A stretch of 64,000 nt of DNA from Coenobita brevimanus (Eukaryota > Arthropoda > Malacostraca > Decapoda > Coenobitidae), in contig CM064681.1 in the NCBI GenBank assembly GCA_032717465.1, positions 15,481,010-15,545,009 on the forward strand. Reading direction: 5' to 3'. This document shows, piece by piece, positions 1-12,548 of the stretch. Position 1 is the stretch's first letter. Each line of letters starts with the position of its first letter. A model generated the notes under the pieces. The model was not told the DNA's origin. It ran no database searches and saw nothing but the letters and a program-made list of their open reading frames with translations. Both the position numbers and the translations under genes were made by a program.

Positions 1-462
1 TCGCACTTCATCATTTCGCACTCGATCCATACGCGTCACTCCACACATACTCCTCAGACACCTCATCTCCATTACATTCAAACTTTTCCTCTCTGCTACA
101 CCCATATTCCATGTTTCAGCCCCATATAACGCAGTCGGTACCACAACACCCTCATACAACCTTCTCTTTACATCCATTCTAAGCGAACGACATCTAAACA
201 CTTTTTTCATTCCTCCCAGCACCTTTCCTACTTCATTTATTCTAAACTTCACTTCTGCATCTATTCTTCCATCCACAGCAACATGTGACCCTAGATATTT
301 AAAACACTCTACCTCCTCAAGCAACTCGCCATTCATCCCCCTACCATCTACCAACCTCGTACACTTCATCACTTTACTCTTATTCTCATTTACTTTCAAT
401 TTCCTCCTTTCACACACCCTTCCAAACTCCTCTACCAACTGTCTCAATCTCTCCTCCAACAG
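1..462 (-). CDS. Partial non-LTR reverse transcriptase, RTE-like, C-terminal part
   Basis: Read on the minus strand, this stretch is one open frame of 154 codons without a stop, running off the left edge of the window. It carries features of the RT thumb and post-RT region of RTE-type non-LTR elements: a basic segment with 'VNENKSKVM', then 'FKYLGS', then 'VPTALYGAETW', and a final 'MRCLRSMCGVTRMDRVRND'. In such elements this part lies downstream of the polymerase active site, so the catalytic 'xxDD' box would lie above 462, where the homology stops abruptly. The missing N-terminal part and the join to an unrelated opposite-strand element at 461-463 show a broken copy, although the surviving frame is undamaged. 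The family call rests on recalled motif patterns, so the clade (RTE rather than a neighbouring clade) is less certain than the RT identity. Confidence 0.75.
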   Translation of the reverse strand, partial: MLEERLRQLVEEFGRVCERRKLKVNENKSKVMKCTRLVDGRGMNGELLEEVECFKYLGSHVAVDGRIDAEVKFRINEVGKVLGGMKKVFRCRSLRMDVKRRLYEGVVVPTALYGAETWNMGVAERKSLNVMEMRCLRSMCGVTRMDRVRNDEVR

Positions 463-1120
463 AAAGAATCCCTCAGACTCTCACATAATTTTAAATGATA
501 TCAATATTCCCATATCTACTACAATTGATATCCTAGGTGTTAATCTAAACCTCAACCTAAGCTGGACAGCTTATGTTACATCCCTTGCTAAAAATGCTTC
601 CAAAAAATTGGGACTTATGTACAGAGATCGTGAGTTCTCTGACGAGCAGATGGCCACAATATACAAAAGTCATGTGCGTTCTCAGATCGAATACTGTTCA
701 CCACTGTCGAGTGGATGTGGGGCGGTTGCATTGAGGCAGTTAGACAAAATTCAGAATAAAGCCATTAGATTAATCAATAATCCTGCCATCACGCAAGACC
801 TTCCTCTATTATCGGTACATAGAGATGTTGCTTCTTTAGCATTATTTTATATATATTTTTACCGTAAGTGTTCAGACGAACTGGCTTCAGTTGTTCCTCC
901 CCTTCACATTTTTTCCCAAAATACTCAGGCAACTGGGAGTGCCCATGATTTCACACTATCTCCCCCGCAATGCAGAACCTCTGCTTATCAAAATTCATTC
1001 ATCCCCAAAACTACTACTCTCCGGAATTCGCTTCCTGGGAGTTGTTTCCCACAAATATTTGATCCACGTCAGTTCAAGTCCAGTTGTTATGGGTATTTTA
1101 TGAATGGAGGATGCCTTTAG
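461..1120 (+). CDS. Partial non-LTR reverse transcriptase, jockey/CR1-like, C-terminal part
   Basis: The plus-strand frame is open from the junction at 461 to a stop at 1120 (about 219 codons). An internal ATG lies at 608, but homology clearly starts upstream of it. Visible landmarks are 'IDILGVNL' followed by 'LSW', 'AKNASKKLGLMYR', 'IYKSHVRSQIEYCS', 'LDKIQNKAIRLIN' and 'FIPKTTTLRNSLP'. These correspond in order to the thumb and C-terminal region of jockey/CR1-type reverse transcriptases abundant in crustacean genomes. The polymerase palm with its YADD box is absent, so this is a 5'-truncated copy, the normal outcome of target-primed reverse transcription. The frame contains no stop, which suggests modest age. 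A (TA)n tract starts about 50 bases after the stop. Confidence 0.75.
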   Translation, partial: RKNPSDSHIILNDINIPISTTIDILGVNLNLNLSWTAYVTSLAKNASKKLGLMYRDREFSDEQMATIYKSHVRSQIEYCSPLSSGCGAVALRQLDKIQNKAIRLINNPAITQDLPLLSVHRDVASLALFYIYFYRKCSDELASVVPPLHIFSQNTQATGSAHDFTLSPPQCRTSAYQNSFIPKTTTLRNSLPGSCFPQIFDPRQFKSSCYGYFMNGGCL

Positions 1121-1168
1121 GCACATGGACTTATTTTTTTTTCCCTTTTGTTTTTCCTTCCTCTATTC

Positions 1169-1170
<2 letters not shown>

Positions 1171-1247
<77 letters not shown>
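1171..1247. repeat. (TA)n microsatellite
   Basis: An uninterrupted TA dinucleotide run of about 77 bases lies just downstream of the jockey/CR1-like fragment, where the 3' tail of such an element would be expected. Confidence 0.97.
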
Positions 1248-1249
<2 letters not shown>

Positions 1250-1254
1250 CTATT

Positions 1255-2280
1255 TTTCCTCCTTACCCCAAGGTTCCCGCAACACATGATACTATCTCTC
1301 GACAAGCACTCGTTACACATATCACTAACATTTTATTATAAATCATAAATATTCAACAATTGTCTTAGCAAAGTACAGTGCTTGTCCACTGACGTCCGTC
1401 GTTGCCTGGCGTCCTTACGTCATCTGCACATCTGCTGCACACCCACAATATCCCACAACAAACACTCGTGATACGTATCACAATCATTTTGTATAAATCA
1501 TAAATAATCAACAAATGTCTTAGAAAGTTACAGTACCTGTTCAATGATGCACGTGGTTGCTAGGTCTCCTTATATCCCCACACTCCTGCCACTAAGGTAT
1601 CGCTAACCAGTGCTATGCACCCACAGAATTCCTTCACGAACACTCACTGCATATTTCATGTTCACTGTACATAATGTATAAGTTCTCACTAGATGTCTTA
1701 GCAAGTTACAGTACCTGTTCAATGACGTCCATGGTTCCTAGGCATCCTTTCGTCCCCACACACCTGCTGCTAGGTATCACTTACCTACGCTATGCACCCA
1801 CAAAACTCCTTCACGAACACTCGCTGCACATTTCACATTCATTGTACATAAAGTATAAGTTCTCACTAAATGTCTTAGCAAGTTACAGTACCTGTCCAAT
1901 GACGTCCGTGGTTGCTAGGCGTCTTTATGTCCCCGCATGCCTGGTGCTAAGGTATTGCTAACATACGCTACACACCCTAAATTATCCCTTCATGAACACT
2001 TGCAGCAGAATTCATGAACACTTCACATTAAATCATACACAAATACATGACTACAACAATGATTCCACCCCTACCTCCGCAGTTATTTATGTTTCTTATT
2101 GCGGTACAACGTGACCATGACGCAGCACCTTTGCCTCGAGATTTACGATGCGCCGCTATATTGGCACACACCGCACTCCTTCACGAACACTTCCAGCATG
2201 TTGGTCTTATATTTCACACAAATTCATACCCATGTACAATATCAGTATCAAATTCCATCCCTGAACACCTCTAATAATCC
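1255..2280. repeat. Diverged tandem repeat, unit about 155-178 bp
   Basis: The phrase 'gtcttagcaagttacagtac' or a close variant recurs at about 1362, 1517, 1694 and 1872 (spacings 155, 177, 178). Each is followed by a 'caatgacgtcc'-type block, a block about rapid exchange of 'cctag/ccc', and 'ccttcacgaacact'. The last phrase recurs again near 1990 and 2175, so decayed units probably extend to about 2280. Short open frames inside it follow the repeat and are not credible genes. Confidence 0.75.
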
Positions 2281-3155
2281 CTTCCCAACTGCGGTGTACA
2301 GGTAATGCCTGCCCCATTCCACACCATGGCTATGGCGTATGTAACGCATGCTAGTTCCAATATATCACAAAGCCAGCCATTATAGCTTTCACACACTCTA
2401 CAGTTTAGGCAATGGCTTCTCTATATATGTAAATGTACTCACATCACAGGGGCCAGGGGAGGCAGAGTGGCGAAACCCCGCTACAGTGAACACGCGTCTT
2501 TCCCCTAGGCCTAACGACTGATAATGGTTACTATTTCTTCTCAAGATATATATCTATGTTTCATCAACAAAATCACTTCAAAATATGCTCAGAAATAATA
2601 TATTATCACACTGAGTCCATAGGGGCTTCGACTCGGGTAGGAGGGGGAGAATTATGGTGATTTAACCCATTGGCTGTGGTATTTAGTTGAAAGGGACCCT
2701 TTGCCTGTGCAGCTATCTAGCCAATACTCAACTCTCGCAAAACAACATGGAATATATATCAGTGTACTCGCCATATATCTGTGTATCCTCTGGTAAACAT
2801 TTTTTTTTTTTTTAAACGCTGTGGTAATGGCGAAGTTCTGAACAGAAGTTAGAGAAGTTGGTGACATAAAGCATCTTATATATACCGAGTGTGAGGGAAA
2901 ATGGAGCATCAGAGAGGACCATAAAGTAAACTGAATACACCAATACAACTGAAAACCACATTGGGAAATGGGTGTACTCATAAAGTATGTGGCTGATGTG
3001 GACCGTGGAAAATAAGATGGATATGGCATGGATATGAATGATAGGGTGAAGTTCAAGTCACACCGACACCTCGACAAAACTGTACACCTGATAATAGCTC
3101 GCTAAAATGCCTTGGTATGTTCACAAGTTAGCTAGTTAGCAACACTAAGAATTTA

Positions 3156-3158
<3 letters not shown>
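2281..3158. other. Non-coding interval, nothing recognised
   Basis: No gene, RNA or mobile-element homology is evident. A 141-codon minus-strand frame (3077-2652) has low-complexity composition and crosses a poly(T) tract near 2800, so I do not regard it as a gene. A short segment at about 3010-3110 resembles repeats at 3880-3990 and 4090-4170. Confidence 0.6.

Positions 3159-3199
<41 letters not shown>
3159..3199. repeat. (TG)n microsatellite
   Basis: A perfect TG dinucleotide run of about 41 bases. Confidence 0.97.
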
Positions 3200-3201
<2 letters not shown>

Positions 3202-3354
3202 TGACCAGCCTCTAAAGTATGTAAGTCGGTGCAAACATAAACTATGGGGGAAAAAAGGGGAGTAGGCTACTGATGAAAAAGCTCATGTGTGCTGTGAAAA
3301 ACAAGAAAAAAGACCACTGGCTACACCACGCCCCTCATGCAAGACACCCGCGTT

Positions 3355-3356
<2 letters not shown>

Positions 3357-3404
<48 letters not shown>
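3357..3404. repeat. (CA)n microsatellite
   Basis: A perfect CA run of about 48 bases. It creates spurious His-Thr and Cys-Val repeat frames on both strands. Confidence 0.97.
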
Positions 3405-3405
<1 letters not shown>

Positions 3406-3460
3406 GAAAAGTACGTGGATGTGGGTATGGAAACAAACCATAGGGGGAAAAAAGGGGTGT

Positions 3461-3577
<117 letters not shown>

Positions 3578-3819
3578 ACCGGTGGGAGACAGGAGAGACA
3601 AAGACGGGGCTCGCTCAGGTCACCACAGGGCAGGTGAGGGTAAGGGATAAATGGACGAAGGCTAGGCTGCCGGAAATCAAGTGTGCAGAGTGAATTGCAC
3701 CTATTTCCTTTGTCTAATAAATCTATTTCCATACTCATGAGATGTGATTATAGAAGATGACTAACAATTTGTTGTCATATGAGGTCGAGGAAGCCTAGTG
3801 TTCAAATATTGTAGGTGAT

Positions 3820-4190
3820 TTATCGGGGTTGTCACTTTAGTGTGCTAAGTTTCAGATTTCCTGCATTCCTCGCATTCTTTTTACATTGTATAATACGGAA
3901 GACATGGATATGGAAGAAAGAGTTATGTTCAAGTCATATAGGCACACATACATATGGATAGGATAACAGCTGGCTAAAGTGCTGTCATTATTATATGTGG
4001 TAGCTTATATAAGGGTGGTTTCAATAGAGCGGGGTCAAGGTTCAGATTTCCTGCCTTCCTCACATTCATTTGAAACTGTACAGTACTGAATGTAATATGC
4101 ATGGATATGGATTACGGGGTTATGGTCAAGTCATATAGACACATAAATATACATGGGATAAAAGCTAGCTGTAAATCGCAAAATGGTTGA
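3820..4190 (+). repeat. Two diverged copies of a dispersed repeat
   Basis: Segments 3820-3995 and 4015-4190 share an ordered series: 'ttcagatttcctgc' then 'ttcctc', 'catggatatgga', 'gtcaagtcatata' and 'gataa.agct'. A third, partial match is at about 3010-3110. No coding signal or terminal inverted repeat is visible, so the element type is unknown. Confidence 0.55.
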
Positions 4191-5318
4191 AGAGTCTTGA
4201 TTATACTTTTTTCTTTTTTTCACTGAAAGGTGTATGGGAAACTATGGTTTGCATGTCTAACTTTCATTTCCAAGGGCTGTGGTAGCTCAGTGGTAAACGA
4301 TTGAGTGGTGACAGATGTGATTGGCTATGGAAGTGCATCAAGGGTTTTTAATCATTTTCTTTTATGATTGACTTTTTTTTATTACAAACTTGTGTCATTT
4401 ACCTGAGGAAAATGACGAGTTCATTATCTTAAGGAAAATTACACGAGTTTGAAGAATCTGAAATGTTTTTTTTATTGTAATTTCTTAGTTTTTTTTATTT
4501 ATTTTTTTTATATTCTGAGACTCTCCCAGCTAAAAAAATATAACATAGAACATAACATGTACTGGAACACTATGCTTGGAAGTAGGATACTCCTGTGACT
4601 GCTCATTACATCCACCCTCCATCGTGACTGGCAGGTGACTGACCAGGGAGATGTGAGGAGTTAATAGGTGATGCTGTGACCTACAATCTGTCCCACTTTG
4701 GGAAGTAGGTCCGGGCCAGATGTGGGTGTATCGCATGCACTCAGGAATGTCCAGATAAGGGTGTTTCGAAGCTTATGGGTTAAAGGGACAGCACACATGA
4801 TGCAGCTTTACAGCCTGACTCCTTCTGAGGTACTAAGGTTTCTCGCTACAGGCAGGCTCCGAGGAGGCTCTAAAGTGTTACTAAGTGTTTACCTTGGAAA
4901 AGGGATGCGCCGCTAGAACGCGTCCAAATTTGACACAAATTAGCCTAAAACTTTTCCTTTGACGGTGTTTTTTCTTCTTTTTCACGCGATTCGCGTCGAT
5001 ATGCATGTATGTACCAAACCACAAAGAATGTGATTCACATCAATGTGCCTGGGAGGGTTTTTTGGCTTTGGTCACCTAATGGTGGCTGTCTGTGCTGTTC
5101 CATCTCTAGGACCCTCCCTCTTGAGACCTTTATCACTGAGGTCAAACCCTATATCCTTGTCCCAGGTCTGCCTCTCACAACCGTACCCCCGATAGTCACA
5201 ATTCTCACCTTCCACATCCATTTATCATTTTCGATCGTCTCAACATGCACAAACCATCACAATCTATCTACCCCTTCTCATTACAACACTAATACACTAC
5301 AGTTCTTTATTCCAACTT
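4191..5318. other. Non-coding interval, nothing recognised
   Basis: This interval is AT-rich with several homopolymer T runs (around 4370, 4470 and 4500). The short frames on both strands show no recognisable domain. Confidence 0.6.
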
Positions 5319-5475
5319 ATGATGATGATGATGATGATGTTGATTAGTATTAGTATTAGTAGCTGTAGTAGTGTGAGTAGTAGTACTAGTATTAGTTGTA
5401 ATTGTTGCAGTATTAGTTGTAATAGCACAAAGACAAATAATAGTAGAAATAGTATTAGTATTAGTAGTAGGAGAG
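5319..5475. repeat. Low-complexity GAT / TAGTAT repeat
   Basis: A (GAT)n run at about 5320-5338 passes into an imperfect TAG/TAT/TTG trinucleotide tract to about 5475. It gives artificial Met- and Ser-rich translations. Confidence 0.85.
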
Positions 5476-5769
5476 TTTTATTTTGCTTTGCTGGAGTCTG
5501 AAGTTGCCCATCTTATAAAGTTCATCCCATCCTTTCTTCACTGGATGGGATGGGAGTTAAAAAACGTCTCATAGGCGGGCATATCAGTACCAGCACTGAC
5601 AGGCATCTTTTTCCAGCACATGTTGGAAATGAGTGGGTTAAAAAAAAATTATATCTTTGATTTCGGAAAATTTCCATTAAGCTGATTAAATGCATTCAGA
5701 TGTAATAAGACTCAACCGTATAACACATTTTCTTAGTAAAGTCATCAACATTATGATCACATAAAATTA

Positions 5770-5997
5770 ATGCAGATCAGTGGTTATAAAATTGTCACCT
5801 TCTCTGACAGGGCACGGAAAATGTACGGACATAATTATAGGTCCAGACCTGTGATGATGGATCGCCTGCAGATCGTGTGGATGTGGCTGGCAGGCATGTC
5901 AGTACGAGACATAGTTCATGAGACAGGAGCAAGTGCCTCCACTGTCTACCGGTGGATCCATCGCTGGCAGAAGGAACTGTGGAGACAACACTTATGA
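5770..5997 (+). CDS. Short helix-turn-helix ORF, transposase N-terminus-like, probably broken
   Basis: This 75-codon plus-strand frame contains a compact helix-turn-helix at about residues 32-68: 'MDRLQIVWMWLAGMSVRDI' followed by 'TGASASTVYRWIHRWQ'. The pattern is typical of the DNA-binding N-terminus of Tc1/mariner-like and related homeodomain-like transposases, and it recurs in short decapod ORFs as I recall. The first ATG at 5770 may not be the natural start; one at 5821 lies closer to the conserved part. After 'WQKE' the sequence continues better in another frame ('TVETT'), as if a couple of bases were lost, so this may be a frameshifted remnant of a longer transposase or repressor-like protein. 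No DDE catalytic region follows within 1 kb. Confidence 0.45.
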   Translation: MQISGYKIVTFSDRARKMYGHNYRSRPVMMDRLQIVWMWLAGMSVRDIVHETGASASTVYRWIHRWQKELWRQHL

Positions 5998-6667
5998 TTA
6001 AAAGCGCCAGTGTCAAACCACCTTTGAAGGGGGAACCAGAGCTCCAGAAACCAAAGTTCTACCTTTTCATCAGTGATCCTCCATGATCCCTGCTTTTTAT
6101 TAGTCTCAGTATTTTGTTATCACACTCAGTACCCACCCTGTTATTAATATGTCTCCGAAACATTTGCCCAGAAAATTACCAGATATACAATAGAGGCAAT
6201 GATTTTGAAGTAACTGTTAATCTAACATCTGCAATTCAGACACGTACTTATCTGCCGCGATAGCGAAGCTGGTGTTGCTTACAATTTGTTTCTCTGTGTG
6301 TCTGTCTGTGTGCCTGTTAGCATGATAATTTCACAACTGCTCAAAATATCACCACAAAATTTTACAGGTACGTAGCAGGGAAAAAATCAATACCAAGCTA
6401 GAAAGTGGTGAAAGTAGGTCAAGGTCAAGGTCATATTCCGAGCCGCGCTACATATCTATCGGCTCACGGCTAGTGTGATTCCCGTCTTGGGAGGCCTCAG
6501 GTTATAACTTATTTTTGTTTCCTCCTGCAGACTTGATTGAGGTTAGGCGAGGTTTCCCCATCTGGCAGTGTTAGAAACAGCCTCCATAATTCCTTAACTA
6601 AAGGTGACTCTTGTAACTGTCATGATATACTCTTATGGCAGAAATATAAATGGCAGAAAAAGAAAAG

Positions 6668-6670
<3 letters not shown>
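5998..6670. other. Non-coding interval with a possible dispersed repeat
   Basis: No gene is seen. The stretch at about 6250-6470 ('ccgcgatagcgaag', then a 'tctgtctgtgtg' run, then 'aggtcaaggtcaaggtca') looks like the decayed dispersed repeats common in arthropods. I cannot assign a family. Confidence 0.45.

Positions 6671-6736
<66 letters not shown>
6671..6736. repeat. (TA)n microsatellite
   Basis: A TA run of about 66 bases with one G interruption near its right end. Confidence 0.95.
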
Positions 6737-8163
6737 CTTCTGGTTCCATGATGATTTTGTCATATCACGACATGAATTTCAGAATGAATTTTTCTTCCCA
6801 TCAATTAACGTTTTTTTTCATTTTTTATTTGTCCGTACACCAGGACTTTATGGAGTGAGTTTTCAGAGTTTAATGGAACTGCACTGGTAATGAGTGAGTT
6901 TAATAAAGTATGAACTTGTATCAAATAATAAAACAGATTACAAGGTTAGCAATATACCTTTCTCCTTTCTCCTTCAGTATGGTGAAGTATTACAAATTAT
7001 ATTTCCTAAGACGTTATTCAGCACTCGAAGAGAATTCCGGTGTTGTTCAGGTTATGAGATATAAAGACATTAATAAAAAAAAAAAATAAAAAATAAAAAC
7101 TAGATCCAGTGAACTCACCTACAGAATTTCACACTTCATTTAAAAATCAATGTGGTCGGCAGATGCCTGTGTCTAGCATAGCCCAGCAGTACACTCTACG
7201 TACCTTCACCCTATCACCACTTAGGGGCTGATGCTCACTGTTCATATTGAATACGTACAAGAGCTGCCTCCTTGGTGAACTACTCTGATGATACTGGAGA
7301 ATTTATCCCAAGTCGACTGGTCTCGTGGAGTGCTAGTAATATCAGTTATAATCACATATTATCGAGCTCTGTTCCCCAGACATGAGCCCAACTCGAGTCC
7401 ATTCAGACAATAGATAACCTCTGTAACCAGCTGACCACCATCATTGAAAAATGTGGCAGTGCATAATGAAAATGTCTGAATTCTGTACAGTATACCTCAG
7501 ACGCTTTTGTCCACCAGCCCCACGTCCACCCAACTAGCCGTCATTTCCTCTAGGCATAAGTAATATGGTGGTCAAGACCTGTCTCCAGTTGTTGACACAC
7601 ATGCATAATGTCAACTGCCAAGTCAATAGATGGGGACGAGGGTTGAGGGACGAGACGCCCCCCAAATATGGATTACGGTAGAGCAAAAATGAAAAATAAA
7701 TAGATGATCATACAAACATTTCCCTGGCCATACACAAACTTTCAACCCTATGGCCGACTGAAGCACTGGTAAAGAGTCAAACAGAAAAAACAAAGTGTCG
7801 TTTTCAGTTCGTTCATTCTGTCAAAACCAGAGTAACTTTTGCCTGAGGGACAATATCTGCAAGCGGTTCTGTCTATCTGTCTCTTACCAATTTAAGGCGT
7901 TAGATATTTTATTTTTGTATCCGACGCTAGCAAAGTCGCACTATACCACCCAGCATAATATTGCACCCTCTCACACCTCTCCCCAAGAACGGCATTAAGC
8001 GAAGTGCCTTGGAATTCCTGCATCTGTTACCTTTGCACTTGTTTGAGTATAGGAGAGAATGTATGCAGTGATAACGACAGTGTTCTTAGAAATAGGATAT
8101 ATTTTTCTTCATCGTCGGTGCCTACAACGTTCTCTTTTCCTTCCTGTACAAAAGGAAGAATTC
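6737..8163. other. Non-coding interval, nothing recognised
   Basis: I find no homology to known families on either strand. An A-rich tract lies at 7075-7100. The right end is an abrupt junction with retrotransposon copy Z at about 8164. Confidence 0.6.
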
Positions 8164-8574
8164 AGTCAGCCAGTGCTCGCTACTCCAAATTTTGCTAAGC
8201 CTTTTAAGATGGCTGTTGATGCAAGTGATACAGGAGCTTGGGCTGTTTTGCTGCAAGAGGATGATCAGGGTATTGAACACCCTGTATCTTATTACAGTAA
8301 GAAGTTCACTCCACCTCAAAAGAACTACTCAACTATTGAGAAAGAGCTTTTGGCCTTGATTTTGGGTTTACATCATTTTTCATTTTATTTGTGTTCTGGT
8401 TTTAACCCCATAGTCATTTATACCGATCATAACCCACTGAAATTCCTTAGTAAGTTTAAAGATACAAATCAGAGATTGACAAGATGGATTCTTCTTCTTC
8501 AGGAGTATTCATTAGACATACAACATGTCAAGGGGAAAGAAAATGTTATTGCAGATTGCTTATCTAGACTTTAG
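8164..8574 (+). pseudogene. Copy Z RNase H domain fragment
   Basis: The frame is open from the truncation point to the stop at 8574. It shows the Ty3-type RNase H pattern: 'MAVDASDTG' (first catalytic Asp), 'TIEKELLALI' (catalytic Glu), 'YTDHNPLKFL' (second Asp) and the terminal 'NVIADCLSRL' (last Asp). It would degrade the RNA strand of the RNA-DNA hybrid during reverse transcription. The domain keeps all acidic residues and has no stop, but it has lost the RT it should be fused to, so it cannot work as part of an element. 'GAW' replaces the 'GAG/GTG' of other copies next to the first motif. Confidence 0.9.
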
Positions 8575-8626
8575 ACAGATTGTTTTAGAGTAATAAGAAA
8601 TTTCCTTTGTAAATTTCTTTTTCTTT

Positions 8627-8635
8627 GTGGGGAGG
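8627..8635 (+). promoter_or_regulatory. Polypurine tract of copy Z
   Basis: 'gtggggagg' lies directly against the LTR start 'tgttacatag'. This is the expected place and composition for the plus-strand primer. Copies C to F keep the complement 'cctcc' or 'cccccc' at the same spot, and A/B have 'ccttcc'. Confidence 0.75.
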
Positions 8636-10884
<2,249 letters not shown>

Positions 10885-10945
10885 CCTTCCCAAAAAGAAA
10901 AAGATATTTACAAAGGAAATTTCTTATTACTCTAAAACAATCTGT

Positions 10946-11980
10946 CTAAAGTCTATGTAAGCAATCTGCAATAACATTTTCTTTCCCCTTGACATGTTGT
11001 ATGTCTAATGAATACTCCTGAAGAAGTAGACTCCATCTTGTCAATCTCTGATTTTTATCTTTAAACTTACTAAGGAATTTCAATGGGTTATGATCGGTAT
11101 AAATGACTATGGGGTCAAAACCAGAACACAAATAAAATGAAAAATGATGTAAACCCAAAATCAAGGCCAAAAGCTCTTTCTCAATAGTGGAGTAGTTCTT
11201 CTGAGGTGGAGTGAACTTCTTACTGTAATAAGATACAGGGTGTTCAATACCCTGATCATCCTCTTGTAGCAAAACAGCCCCAGCTCCTGTATCACTTGCA
11301 TCAACAGCCATCTTAAAAGGCTTAGCAAAATTTGGAGTAGCGAGCACTGGCTGACTTAACAGAATAGCTTCAAGTTTGTTGAAAGAGGATTCACAGTTAT
11401 CGGTCCAGACAAATTTAACTCCCTTTTTCAGTAGGTCTGTAAGTGGTCATACAAGAATTGAAAAATTAAGAACAAATCTCCGGTAATAACCTACCATTCC
11501 CAAAAATTTTTGTAGCTCTTTCCTACTTTTAGGTTTGGGAAGATCACTTATAACCTGAACCTTAGCTCCTGGTGGTGCAACATGTCCATCACCAATTACG
11601 TACCCAAGGTACTGAACTTTAGATTCACCAAACTCACACTTTGATAAATTAGCTACAAGATTAGCCTGAACTAAACGCTCAAGAAATTTACTGACATGGC
11701 ATAGGTGATCTTTCCAGTTGTCACTGAAGGTTAATACATCATCAATATAAACACCACACCCTGCCAAACCCTCTGTTACAACATTCATGAGCTTCTGAAA
11801 TGTGGCTGGTGCATTCTTCATGCCATATGGCATTACAGAACATGCAAAAGTCTTTCCTAGTGTTACAAAACATGAGATCTCCCTAGCACGTTCAGTCATA
11901 GGTACTTGCCAGCATCCCTTTAACAAATCAAACTTACATATGTACCTAGCCTTTCCGATCTTGTCTATGCAATCTTCCAC
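10946..11980 (-). pseudogene. Copy A RT (C-terminal part) and RNase H
   Basis: One frame covers RT palm to RNase H, broken by a single TGA at 11446-11444 where copy G has a serine codon. The RT part keeps 'KFDLLKGCWQVPM', 'MPYGMKNAPATFQ' and the catalytic 'YIDDVL' box, then 'VGYYRRFV'. RNase H follows with 'AVDASDTG', 'IEKELLAL', 'YTDHNPLKFL' and 'NVIADCL'. The RT fingers, including the 'LPPYRVNP' and 'LCVNYRRVNQ' segments seen in copy G, are missing because of the deletion at 12020/12021. The enzyme would therefore be inactive even if the stop were read through. Confidence 0.9.
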
Positions 11981-12017
11981 ACGAGGGAGAGGGTAAGTAT
12001 CTGTTTTGGTTATCTGA

Positions 12018-12548
12018 TTACATCAACACAGTGGTTCTTCCTGGAGTGGCACGGAACACTTGCGGGTACTCTTGCAGTAATGCCGAAAACTCCTGCCTTT
12101 CCTCGGGAGGTAGATGAGAAAGCTTAGTCTGGAGATCATTCATGATATCAGGATTCTTCCCCAAACTATCACTCAGGCTCATACTGCATGGGAGAGCTTT
12201 ACTTGCAGACTCGGGTGGAACAGCTACAGTGCAGACTGGATTATTTTCGTCCCGCCTGTGATATAACTTTAGCATGTTGATGTGACATAGTTGCTTGCTC
12301 TTTCTACGGTCTGGTGTGGCGATGACATAGTTGACATCACTGAGTTTCTTCTCCACGAAATAAGGACCACTAAACTTGGCTTGAAGAGGTTGCCCATGAA
12401 CTAGTAGCAGAATCAAAACCTGATCTGGTTGAAAGTGGCGTAACCTGGACTTCTTATCATACCAAGTCTTCATCTTCTCCTGAGCAGCTCCTAAATTCTC
12501 TCTCGCCAGTTGTAAAGCAGTGGACAGCCGTTCTTTGAACTTCATCAC
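12018..12548 (-). pseudogene. Copy A integrase C-terminus (GPY/F) and RT N-terminal linker
   Basis: This frame continues the integrase after the 8-bp duplication. It contains the integrase C-terminal module with 'KFSGPYFVEKKL', the GPY/F hallmark of Ty3/gypsy integrases, and 'LCHINMLKLYH'. It then leads into an RT N-terminal linker ('LSHLPPEERQEFSALLQEY', 'FRATPGRTTVLM'). The frame ends where the 206-bp RT deletion joins unrelated phase. The passage from GPY/F straight into RT without LTR or stop is the direct evidence that integrase lies upstream of RT. Confidence 0.9.

Noticed and set aside
2652..3077. 141-codon minus-strand frame
   Set aside because: It crosses a homopolymer tract, has no domain and overlaps a dispersed repeat.
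4270..4330. tRNA-like A-box ('tggtagctcagtggtaaacg')
   Set aside because: No matching B-box, anticodon arm or acceptor pairing follows, so neither a tRNA nor a tRNA-derived SINE can be supported.
12001..12040. RT gap in A/B or C-F as a spliced intron
   Set aside because: No GT-AG at any offset of the joints, and the boundaries fall in a direct repeat in C-F, which fits deletion better.
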